DNA of 12,063 nucleotides from JBBAAW01 sp041658075 (GTDB taxonomy: Bacteria > Patescibacteriota > WWE3 > UBA101185 > UBA10185): the NCBI GenBank assembly GCA_041658075.1, contig JBBAAW010000018.1, positions 1 through 12,063 of the forward strand. The letters run 5' to 3'. A program made the translations under genes and the position numbers. Shown here piece after piece: positions 5,894 through 11,994 of this stretch. The stretch's first letter is position 1; each line of letters starts with the position of its first letter. The notes beneath the pieces were generated by a model, which worked only from the letters and a program-made list of their open reading frames with translations, did not search any database and was not told the origin of the DNA.

Positions 5894-7328
5894 TCCCTTG
5901 TGAATCGCCTTTGGCTACCAAAACATCCTTCTCCACCAAAAACACGCCATCATTCTTCGCTATTTTTATCATTTCCTCTGTAAATCCGCTCTTACTAAAT
6001 AAAATATAATATTCCTTTCGGTCGTTTTTATTCCAGTCCACTTTGGCCGCTTTCTTTTTCAGATCCTCATAAATATTTGTGCCCACCGGTTTTTCCGACC
6101 ATTTGCACTCGCCAAAAATTATTTTCTTTTCTGACGTACTAAATCCAACCACATCAATCTCCAAGTCGCTATCCCAATAGCGACCCACTCGTTCAAACGC
6201 AAAAAAATTATCCTGCCAAGCAATTAGTAGTTCAACCGCGACCCGTTCGTACACGTGCGCGGCGATGCTCTTAAAACCGAAATTTACATTGTCGTCATAT
6301 TTTAAACCACTAAACATTTTTTCCAGCACATAATCGTAGTTGTCCATTTCTAAATAACTTTTGTAAGGAAAAATGTATTGAAACCAAAAAACGAAAAAAT
6401 TATCGGAAATTTTATACAAACCACGGCGCGATTTGTCTGGCTTGTCTTCGGTTATCGGCACTTCTCGCTCCACCAAGCGCAAATTAATCAGCACGGAAAT
6501 ATATTTGTTCGCGGTGGCCTTGTCCAGCCCAACCTCGTTGACGATTTCGCTTAATTTTCTTTTACCCAAAGCAATCGCGCGCAAAATCGCCAAATAATTT
6601 TTTGTTTCTCGCAATTCTTCTTTTAGAGTAAATTCTACTTCGTTGTATAAAAAAGCGGTCTTGTTAAAAATCTTTTTTTTGATTTCTTCGGACATTTCGC
6701 CGCCGCCCTCAAACTGTTTAAGATACGCCGGCATTCCGCCGGTGATGGTATAAATATTTAAAAAATCAGAAAAACTCTTTTCCGGGAAAAATTTTCGCGA
6801 TTGAGAAAAATTTAACGGATCAACTAAAATTTGACCAGTACGACGGCCAAACAGGGGGGCACTTTGATTCAGCGTTTCTGATTCCATCATAGCGATGCTT
6901 GAGCCGGACAGTATCAAAAATATTTTGGTATTCTTTAAATATTCATCCCATCCTTTTTGAAAAAGGGAGCTGGTGGATTTATCATTTTCAGTAAGATAAG
7001 GGTATTCATCTATCGCCAAAACCAAAGGTTCGGTGGTTGTTTTTGTTTTTAAATATGAAAATGCTTCCAGCCAATCACCAAAGCCATTCTTGATTAAAAT
7101 TTCATCTTTAAAGTAATTACCAACGATTTGACCCAACTCTCGTAATTGTTCCGCGGTAGTGCGCTTGTCGGCCAAAAAATATATTACCGGTTTTTCTTTG
7201 ATAAACTGTTTAATCAGTTCGGTTTTGCCAACGCGACGCTTGCCATAAATAATAAAAAATTGGGCAATACTGGATTGCCATTTTTCATTTAGCACTTTTA
7301 ATTCTTGTTCACGGTTGATAAAAGGCAT
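5889..7328 (-). CDS. AAA ATPase with DUF234-type C-terminal nuclease-like domain
   Basis: This 479-residue protein is of the archaeal-type ATPase_2/DUF234 class. Walker A is GKRRVGKT (29-36), Walker B LVLAIDEYPYL (102-112; D107, E108), and a sensor-like FGRRTGQI lies near 160-167. A winged-helix segment follows (about 255-295, KLSEIVNEVGLDKATANKYI). The C-terminal domain carries EIDVVGF with D392 and FGECKW with E407-C408-K409, a PD-(D/E)XK pattern. Such proteins are common in archaea and Patescibacteria and their role is unresolved; defence, toxin-like and mobile-element functions have been suggested. The gene has a strong promoter of its own, so it is probably a separate unit from the downstream operon. 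The stop codon lies in repeat B1, while repeat B2 lies upstream. Confidence 0.92.
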   Translation of the reverse strand: MPFINREQELKVLNEKWQSSIAQFFIIYGKRRVGKTELIKQFIKEKPVIYFLADKRTTAEQLRELGQIVGNYFKDEILIKNGFGDWLEAFSYLKTKTTTEPLVLAIDEYPYLTENDKSTSSLFQKGWDEYLKNTKIFLILSGSSIAMMESETLNQSAPLFGRRTGQILVDPLNFSQSRKFFPEKSFSDFLNIYTITGGMPAYLKQFEGGGEMSEEIKKKIFNKTAFLYNEVEFTLKEELRETKNYLAILRAIALGKRKLSEIVNEVGLDKATANKYISVLINLRLVEREVPITEDKPDKSRRGLYKISDNFFVFWFQYIFPYKSYLEMDNYDYVLEKMFSGLKYDDNVNFGFKSIAAHVYERVAVELLIAWQDNFFAFERVGRYWDSDLEIDVVGFSTSEKKIIFGECKWSEKPVGTNIYEDLKKKAAKVDWNKNDRKEYYILFSKSGFTEEMIKIAKNDGVFLVEKDVLVAKGDSQGK

Positions 7329-7345
7329 ATTAGTAGCGTTTAATT

Positions 7346-7381
7346 AGTATACTTGTAAGTAGTATACCGTATGAGTATACT
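7346..7381. promoter_or_regulatory. Three iterated AGTATACT palindromes over the ATPase promoter
   Basis: AGTATACT at 7346-7353, AGTATACC at 7361-7368 and AGTATACT at 7374-7381 are spaced 15 and 13 bases start to start. Two are perfect 8-bp palindromes. One overlaps the -10, one lies in the spacer and one lies in the leader. This layout suits an operator array for a dimeric repressor, perhaps one encoded elsewhere. Confidence 0.6.
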
Positions 7382-7390
7382 ATTTGTCAA
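7361..7390 (-). promoter_or_regulatory. Sigma-70 type promoter of the ATPase gene
   Basis: TTGACA (7390-7385) and TATACT (7366-7361) are separated by 18 bases, 32 bases before the ATG. It is the best consensus promoter in the window outside the IS junction. Confidence 0.8.
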
Positions 7391-7484
7391 TAGTGCCTTT
7401 TTTATGGTATTTTAGCCAAAAAATTAATAGGATTTTGGAGTTAATCAAATAATTTTACTCCAGTTTGATAGAATTTTTTGCCCA

Positions 7485-7590
7485 TTTCGCAATGGGCGAA
7501 AACACATTATTCCCCTCAATTCGCTCGCTCGTCGCCCCCCCCTCGCCAATCACTCAATCACAAAAAACAAAAAGCGTAAAAATTTTATTT
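7485..7590. repeat. Repeat B2: leader block between palindrome P2 and the ATPase gene
   Basis: This is a direct repeat of 5796-5893 with the same order of hairpin, C-run, CTCGCCAATCAC, A-run and AAAATTTTATTTC. It abuts the left box of palindrome P2. Together with B1 it brackets the ATPase gene in direct orientation. Repeat A at 1504 is its diverged inverted counterpart. Confidence 0.8.
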
Positions 7591-7591
7591 C

Positions 7592-7727
7592 GCCTAACGT
7601 CGCCGATATGCGATGTTTCGCACACTCCTTAAAAATTAAATTTGTGCGAAATATGGGAGAAAGAAAAGGTGCATCCATTAAAAATTAAATTGCACTTTTT
7701 CTTGAACCGCATATCGTGCTGTTATCG
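7592..7727. repeat. Palindrome P2, attC-like, two-lobed
   Basis: The outer boxes are GCCTAAC (7592-7598, fits RYYYAAC) and GTTATCG (7721-7727). The arms CGATATGCG (7604-7612) and CGCATATCG (7708-7716) pair perfectly, separated from the boxes by 5 and 4 unpaired bases. Inside are lobe 1, TTTCGCACA/TGTGCGAAA (7616-7624 with 7643-7651), and lobe 2, AAGAAAAGGTGCA with TGCACTTTTTCTT (7661-7673 with 7691-7703, one mismatch). This two-box, two-arm, spacer layout is that of integron attC sites. It follows the GNAT stop by about 40 bases, as a cassette attC would. An alternative is a dispersed intergenic palindrome with no recombination role. Confidence 0.8.
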
Positions 7728-7748
7728 GATGTACATTTTTTTCTCTTC

Positions 7749-7776
7749 AAAAATTTGGCCAATTACTTTTTATTTC
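7749..7776. repeat. Inverted repeat, left copy, at the GNAT 3' end
   Basis: These 28 bases are the perfect reverse complement of 8506-8533. The copy overlaps the GNAT stop codon (7772-7770). Outside it the similarity resumes after a 10-base indel (GAAGAGA-AAAAATGTA on the reverse strand) and runs into the palindrome box. Confidence 0.92.
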
Positions 7777-8504
7777 GTCGTTTGTTCCATGATTAGTTTC
7801 CATTGTTTTGGATCTTTGTCTTTTGAGTCACCAAGATTCTTGGCGTCAATGCCCACCCACCCTTGTTCCAGCAAATTTTTTATTGCAGATAAATCTGACA
7901 GCTCCAATTCTTGCAGTCCTCCAAGCGGTCCCTCCCTTTTATCGTATTCTGGCTTGCCGTCAATTTTTTTGGACAAAACAAACCTACCCGCCTTTTTGTC
8001 ATCTCCATAGAATTCTAAATCTGCGAGAGTATATCCGTCATTGAGTTTTGTTACGAGTGCGATAGGATTTTCAGTAAAAACATCGGTATCAATATGTGTA
8101 CATCCTTCATCTCGTGCTATTTCCATGCGCACATCAGTAAGTTGTTTAGCTAACCCTTTGCCTCTGTAATTTTCATCCACAGTTAACATAGATAGATAGC
8201 CGTGTTTTTCATCATCCTTAGTTCGTATTTCTATCTTACCCGCCGCGATTAATTGGCCATTGTCTTTAACACCAAAAATATGGGTAGGTTTGTTTTGTTC
8301 CTGCATGTTACGTAGTTCTGCTTTAGCTTGCATTGCCGCAGTACGTCTTTCTCGCTCGGGCGTTTGTAAAACAAATGGATTATTGCGTCTAAATGCAAGC
8401 CAAAATTCAGTAAAATCATCTTCGGTCGTCAATTCTTCTGGTTTAAATTGTTTTATATCTCGTGCCTCTGGCGGCACGTATCTACCCTCTCCAATCATAT
8501 ACAA
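7770..8504 (-). CDS. GNAT-family N-acetyltransferase
   Basis: This protein is 244 residues long. The acetyl-CoA-binding motif A is LTVDENYRGKGLAKQL (107-122) with the R/Q-x-x-G-x-G/A pattern at R114-G115-K116-G117-L118-A119. The preceding strands (IFGVKDNGQLIAAGKIEIR, 76-94) and a following NPIALVTKLNDGY segment complete a GNAT core. An extra C-terminal region (about 175-244) is not recognised. The substrate is unknown. ATG at 8504 or the second ATG at 8498 may be used, and neither has a Shine-Dalgarno. The single gene is enclosed by a perfect 28-bp inverted repeat and then by palindromes P2 and P3, so it looks like a one-gene cassette. Acetyltransferases are frequent integron cassette cargo. 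Confidence 0.9.
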   Translation of the reverse strand: MYMIGEGRYVPPEARDIKQFKPEELTTEDDFTEFWLAFRRNNPFVLQTPERERRTAAMQAKAELRNMQEQNKPTHIFGVKDNGQLIAAGKIEIRTKDDEKHGYLSMLTVDENYRGKGLAKQLTDVRMEIARDEGCTHIDTDVFTENPIALVTKLNDGYTLADLEFYGDDKKAGRFVLSKKIDGKPEYDKREGPLGGLQELELSDLSAIKNLLEQGWVGIDAKNLGDSKDKDPKQWKLIMEQTTK

Positions 8505-8505
8505 A

Positions 8506-8533
8506 GAAATAAAAAGTAATTGGCCAAATTTTT
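8506..8533. repeat. Inverted repeat, right copy, at the GNAT 5' end
   Basis: Perfect partner of 7749-7776, placed two bases outside the ATG at 8504. No other copy is seen in the window, so the repeat is specific to this module. Confidence 0.92.
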
Positions 8534-8564
8534 GTTCAAATCGGAAGAGAGAAAAATGTATTTC

Positions 8565-8670
8565 AGATAACGTCGCCGATATCCGAAGTTTTCACGGAAC
8601 GCAGTGGAGTGAAAATTTGGGTGAGCATTTGGCGTTAGCCAAGCGCGAACCGGATATCGTGCTGTTATGT
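8565..8670. repeat. Palindrome P3, attC-like, two-lobed
   Basis: The boxes are AGATAAC (8565-8571) and GTTATGT (8664-8670). The arms are CGATATCCG (8577-8585) and CGGATATCG (8651-8659). Lobe 1 is TTTTCAC/GTGAAAA and lobe 2 is TTGGC-GTTA-GCCAA. The lobe sequences differ from P2 but the layout is the same, including a TTTGGG(T/A)GAG-type linker between lobes and GAACCGG before the right arm. Conserved structure with changed lobe sequences argues for selection on folding. Confidence 0.8.
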
Positions 8671-8674
8671 GTTG

Positions 8675-8732
8675 TATACTTTTCCTTTTTACCCGTTAGG
8701 GTGCTTTACAAGAATGGAAAAAATTGATTTTT
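8675..8732. repeat. Inverted repeat, left copy, at the sigma module border
   Basis: 8701-8732 (32 bases) is the perfect reverse complement of 11351-11382, and 8675-8689 (15 bases) of 11396-11410. Between these two blocks each copy has its own mini-hairpin (CCC/GGG here, CGGGC/GCCCG there). Confidence 0.93.
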
Positions 8733-8783
8733 GTCTTGGCTTTTGGGCAGAGGGGTCGGGGGTGAATGCCCAAAAGCCAAGAC
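8733..8783. repeat. 17-bp perfect hairpin with GAGGGG...GGGGTGAA loop
   Basis: The stem arms 8733-8749 and 8767-8783 pair over 17 bases without mismatch. The 17-base loop has the same ends as the hairpin at 1597-1631. It lies just downstream of the DUF5667 gene on the minus strand. Its right arm overlaps the neighbouring hairpin 8779-8804, so the two structures compete over five bases. Confidence 0.8.
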
Positions 8784-8804
8784 ACCTTAATCAAAAGGTG
8801 TCTT
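8779..8804. terminator. Hairpin after the DUF5667 gene, possible terminator
   Basis: AAGACACCTT (8779-8788) pairs with AAGGTGTCTT (8795-8804) around a 6-base loop, 11 bases after the stop codon of the minus-strand gene. No clean T-run follows on that strand, so intrinsic termination is uncertain. Confidence 0.45.
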
Positions 8805-8814
8805 TGTTCCATTA

Positions 8815-10719
8815 TTATTCTTTAATAAGCGTAGTCTTGAGTGCGCGCATTGCAGTGAGCGCATTGACATCAAAATATTTTTGTGGAATTAGTCGGCCTG
8901 TGCGTTGGCTGGCAAACGTAACCGCCTGCGGACCGCATGATATTTTTCTTGGATATTGTGCACCAGATTTTACTGCTTCATCAGGGTCGCGTACATCTAG
9001 AAAAAGAGAAATTGTTACCGTCTCATCTTTGTCAATTTTCAAATCAACATCTTTTTGCGCGATTTCCAATTCAAATCCGCCATGCGTTGGACGCATCTCC
9101 ATTTGTCCGGATAGACCGTTACTTGTAACAAATGTTGCTCCCTGCAGTGCACGACTATCACCGGCACAACCAAGTTTTAATCGATGAAACACAATGGCGT
9201 CGTCGGGTCGTATGCTGGCACGTGCGAACAAAATGGATTGTCCAGAATTTTCATGTGCGGATATTGTATCTGGTAGCACGTCTTCCATATCCACTTTGAT
9301 GGTTGGTGACACATAATCATCTATATCCTCATAGCTTTGTGAGAGTGGTTCTGATTTGCTACCCACACGCACAGTTCGATGTGCTGTTTTTCCTGCTTGG
9401 ATATAGACAGAGAATCTAGCGTTGTAGTATGAACTCGGTGGAGTTACTTCAACATTATAAATACCTGGTGGTATGTGATTTAGCACGGCTAAACCTTGAG
9501 ACTCAGCAAAAGTATCGTACGTTTGTTTATTGGTCTGTGATTCAATTTGTACTCTGCTCCCACTAAGCAAATTGTCATTTTGATCTTTAATTTCTACGGC
9601 CAGTATTCCTCTATCTTCGTCGGGTGTCATAATAGAAAAGTTCGCAGATTCTCCAACATATATTTTTCCGTTAGAATCCTCCGCCCTTACTTTAATTTTG
9701 TAATAGCCGGGTGCAAGTTTGTTGATGTTGAGTTCAGGGGCGGATCCGTGATAGTAGTTAGCAGGCCACAGGGCGCTCGTCTCTAACTGGTATGGCGCAT
9801 CTGATGTTCTACGGATTTGACCATGGATGAGACCAATTACTTCGCCACCTGGATGGGTGATAGTTACTTCATACGATCTTGCGTCTTGTACGGCCACCCA
9901 AGCTATGGTTGTGGCTATGCCAGAGACCAATTGCGTACCTGCTTTAGGCGCTGTAACGGTGATCAACCCAATATTTTGCTGCCCGTTTGAAGGTGTATTC
10001 TCATCGTCTGGAAAAAAGTTTTGTTCTGCAAAAAAACTTAGTGCAATTTTGTTAGTTTCTTTTGCTGCATTTTCTAGATTATCAAGAATTGCGTTTAGAG
10101 CTATGTTGCTTTTTTCATTTTGAAAATTTTCCGAAATAGAACCTAGAGTTTTGGAATATGTTTTGCTTGCTTGTTGCAGTTTTGCTAATAATTCAGATAC
10201 GGACTCACTGTTTAATGATTGCGCGGCAGATACTGTTTCAGAGCCGTATTTTCCAACATTTTTTTGTACGTTATCAAGAACACGTGGATCAATGGTGTTG
10301 AGTACACCAACAATTTGTTCCAGTTCATTTAACCTCCTATTGATCCGTTCAACGGCCCATTCGGCTTTTGCCTCATCTGATAATTTCATTGCCGCCTGCA
10401 ATTCCTCGGTAAAATTAACTTTTACAGGGTAGAGTAGCTCTCCTGGCAGGGCGCTGTTTGATGCATAAACTGTTCCTCCTCCTACACTTAGAATAACAAT
10501 GACGGAAAGGGTGGCGTATGCAAGTTTTTTGCCAAAATTTCCAAAAAAAGAAAATTCTAGTTTTGGCGATTCATACTTCATAATTTTGGGTTGGTTAATA
10601 TTTATTATTGGTTGTGAGTCAACAAATGACATCACCGCGTGATCTATTTGGTCGTGTTCATCTGAGGTTAAATGGGTTGTATCACGAACTTTTTTAATTT
10701 TGTTGAATAGTTTATCCAT
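8815..10719 (-). CDS. DUF5667-type single-pass membrane protein with Ig-like and carboxypeptidase-regulatory-like domains (putative anti-sigma/envelope protein)
   Basis: From ATG 10719 the protein has 634 residues. A TTG four codons earlier would overlap the sigma gene and is less likely. A short cytoplasmic N-terminus (1-60) precedes one membrane helix (about 64-88, YATLSVIVILSVGGGTVYA). Then comes a helical DUF5667-like stretch with LPGELLYPVK and VERINRRLNELEQ (about 90-230). A beta-rich Ig/fibronectin-like domain (about 250-365), a CarboxypepD_reg-like domain (about 372-450, GIYNVEVTPP) and a final beta domain follow. The stop codon of the sigma gene is one base before the ATG, so the two are translationally coupled. 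By analogy with ECF operons it may hold the sigma factor at the membrane and sense the envelope, but no classical anti-sigma motif such as zinc HxxxCxxC is visible. Confidence 0.82.
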   Translation of the reverse strand: MDKLFNKIKKVRDTTHLTSDEHDQIDHAVMSFVDSQPIININQPKIMKYESPKLEFSFFGNFGKKLAYATLSVIVILSVGGGTVYASNSALPGELLYPVKVNFTEELQAAMKLSDEAKAEWAVERINRRLNELEQIVGVLNTIDPRVLDNVQKNVGKYGSETVSAAQSLNSESVSELLAKLQQASKTYSKTLGSISENFQNEKSNIALNAILDNLENAAKETNKIALSFFAEQNFFPDDENTPSNGQQNIGLITVTAPKAGTQLVSGIATTIAWVAVQDARSYEVTITHPGGEVIGLIHGQIRRTSDAPYQLETSALWPANYYHGSAPELNINKLAPGYYKIKVRAEDSNGKIYVGESANFSIMTPDEDRGILAVEIKDQNDNLLSGSRVQIESQTNKQTYDTFAESQGLAVLNHIPPGIYNVEVTPPSSYYNARFSVYIQAGKTAHRTVRVGSKSEPLSQSYEDIDDYVSPTIKVDMEDVLPDTISAHENSGQSILFARASIRPDDAIVFHRLKLGCAGDSRALQGATFVTSNGLSGQMEMRPTHGGFELEIAQKDVDLKIDKDETVTISLFLDVRDPDEAVKSGAQYPRKISCGPQAVTFASQRTGRLIPQKYFDVNALTAMRALKTTLIKE

Positions 10720-10720
10720 A

Positions 10721-11221
10721 TTATTTTTCAATATTGGTTCGTAGTTGGTTTAAACCTCGGTGAATACGCACCGAAACAAGATTTTCACTCAAGCCAAGTG
10801 TTTGCGCTATTTCGTTGACAGGTAAGTCATCTACATAGCGAAGTATAAGAATTTCTTTGTAGGTTTCATCCATTTTCTCAATTTCTTGAAAGGCTGACAA
10901 ACAGTCGCGTTTGTCTTCTGTGCTTAGTGATTTTTCTTCTTCAACATTGAAGCCATTCTCAAAAAGTAGATCTAATGACTGTTCTTTCTTTTTTTTGGAG
11001 TTATCAACAACAAGATGATACGCGACTTTGTAAACAAATGCATTTATGTTTTGTATTTCCTTACCGTCGACAATATATTTCCAGACCTTTATAAATGTTT
11101 CCTGTGCTAGTTCTTTGGCGTCGTCTCTGTTGTAAACCCGAAAAAGAAAATACTTGAAAATCTTGTCCGTAAGTTCTGTATAGGCAGTTATAAATTGTTC
11201 TTTTTTTTGATCGGCCGTCAT
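10721..11221 (-). CDS. ECF-type RNA polymerase sigma factor
   Basis: This 166-residue protein has the two-domain ECF layout. Region 2 (about 15-80) contains FRVYNRDDAKELAQETFIKVWKYI, which binds the core polymerase and the -10. Region 4 (about 105-162) contains YKEILILRYVDDLPVNEIAQ and the helix-turn-helix ending in SVRIHRGLNQLR, which binds the -35. It is the first gene of a two-gene operon with the DUF5667 membrane protein. No Shine-Dalgarno is evident before ATG 11221. The leader contains a GGCTAAAA/TTTTAGCC inverted repeat (11261-11284) that could be an operator. The pair is bracketed by its own long inverted repeats, which is unexpected for what is normally a chromosomal regulatory unit. 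Confidence 0.94.
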   Translation of the reverse strand: MTADQKKEQFITAYTELTDKIFKYFLFRVYNRDDAKELAQETFIKVWKYIVDGKEIQNINAFVYKVAYHLVVDNSKKKKEQSLDLLFENGFNVEEEKSLSTEDKRDCLSAFQEIEKMDETYKEILILRYVDDLPVNEIAQTLGLSENLVSVRIHRGLNQLRTNIEK

Positions 11222-11260
11222 AGATATATGACTGATGAAGTGAGTAAAATCTTACAGAAT

Positions 11261-11284
11261 GGCTAAAATGTACTTATTTTAGCC
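11261..11284. promoter_or_regulatory. Inverted repeat in the sigma-factor leader, possible operator
   Basis: GGCTAAAA (11261-11268) and TTTTAGCC (11277-11284) form a perfect 8-bp inverted repeat with an 8-base centre, 40-63 bases upstream of the sigma ATG. No convincing promoter boxes were found around it. Confidence 0.45.
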
Positions 11285-11350
11285 AAATTTATAAAGTTAT
11301 TTTCTGAGTAAAGCGAAAAAAACACTATATTACCCCCCTAAATTTAAAAT

Positions 11351-11410
11351 AAAAATCAATTTTTTCCATTCTTGTAAAGCACGGGCGATAGCCCGAAAAG
11401 GAAAAGTATA
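11351..11410. repeat. Inverted repeat, right copy, at the sigma module border
   Basis: 11351-11382 matches the reverse complement of 8701-8732 perfectly, and 11396-11410 that of 8675-8689. A CGGGC-GATA-GCCCG mini-hairpin lies between. The border leads directly into the left box of palindrome P5. Confidence 0.93.
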
Positions 11411-11414
11411 TTTC

Positions 11415-11529
11415 ACATAACGTGGAGATATCCGAAGTTTATCAAAATTCCATTAAAAAACAATATGTATTTTGATGAATTTGGGAGAGCGAGGTGGCAA
11501 CCGAGCGAACCGGATATCGTCTGTTGCGC
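11415..11529. repeat. Palindrome P5, attC-like, two-lobed
   Basis: The left box is ACATAAC (11415-11421), the arms are GATATCCG (11427-11434) and CGGATATC (11511-11518), and the right box GTTGCGC (11523-11529) is degenerate. Lobe 1 is ATCAAAAT/ATTTTGAT (11441-11448 with 11469-11476), and lobe 2 is a weaker hairpin around GGTGGCAACC. The TTTGGGAGAG linker and the GAACCGG before the right arm match P3. Confidence 0.75.
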
Positions 11530-11859
11530 GAGTCGAAACCACACGAGACACTTTTTCGCAAAAGGGTCGAGTGGGATTGAGACCAAGCCAGAGCGCAGCG
11601 TCCCGCTACACGAGTCTAGAGACGAGTGAGACGGGCTGGCGCAGAGCTTTTGATTCTCCACGCAGACCTTTGTTTACGCCGTCCCAATGAAACCAGAGTG
11701 AAATTGGGATGTCGGATAACATGCGTTCGACGATGCTGTGCTTTGGAAAAGACACAGTTTCGTCGTAACCGTTATCCGAAGTAGACAAGAGAAGTCTGTG
11801 TGGCTTGTCACCCGATTCTTTTTTCACAAAAGAACGAGGTGAAGAATCAAAAATTTCGT
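11530..11859. other. Non-coding stretch of serial inverted repeats
   Basis: No convincing gene is seen; the two open frames here have compositions dictated by the repeats. Visible foldings include CTTTT/AAAAG (near 11551), GCCAG...CTGGC with inner CCCG/CGGG, TCCCAAT/ATTGGGA (near 11683-11710), the attC-like site 11712-11779, GACAAG/CTTGTC and TTCTTTT/AAAAGAA. It reads like several small palindromic units joined without cargo. Confidence 0.55.
11712..11779. repeat. Short attC-like palindrome P6
   Basis: TCGGATAAC (11712-11720) pairs with GTTATCCGA (11771-11779). After asymmetric spacers of 7 and 5 bases, CGACGA pairs with TCGTCG and CTGTG with CACAG around a 12-base loop. The box, spacer and arm order and the 68-base length resemble a short integron attC, and the boxes GGATAAC/GTTATCC share the AAC/GTT ends. 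The arm sequence differs from P2, P3 and P5. Confidence 0.65.
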
Positions 11860-11994
11860 GCAATGTACGCCGATATGCGATGTTTCGCACACTCCTTAAA
11901 AATTAAATTTGTGCGAAATATGGGAGAAAGAAAAAGTGCATCCATTAAAAGTTAAATTGCACTTTTTCTTGAACCGCATATCGTGCTGTTATGT
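11860..11994. repeat. Palindrome P7, near-identical copy of P2
   Basis: 11868-11992 matches 7601-7725 with only two substitutions. One of them turns the mismatched pair of lobe 2 into a perfect 13-bp stem. The arms are CGATATGCG (11871-11879) and CGCATATCG (11975-11983), and the right box is GTTATGT (11988-11994). The left box is degenerate (GCAATGT instead of CCTAACGT). Confidence 0.8.

Noticed and set aside
7592..7727. Rho-independent terminator for the GNAT gene
   Set aside because: The structure is far longer than a terminator, has two lobes, and recurs with conserved boxes between unrelated genes. A terminating side effect is possible.
10720..10731. TTG start of the DUF5667 protein overlapping the sigma gene
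   Set aside because: ATG at 10719, one base after the sigma stop, is a normal coupled start. Nothing supports the four extra residues.
11472..11890. Open frames of 72 and 94 codons in the last kilobase
   Set aside because: They run through inverted repeats and palindromes, lack start signals, and their translations follow the repeats with no domain seen.
7592..11994. CRISPR array
   Set aside because: The repeats are long palindromes separated by genes, with no regular short spacers.
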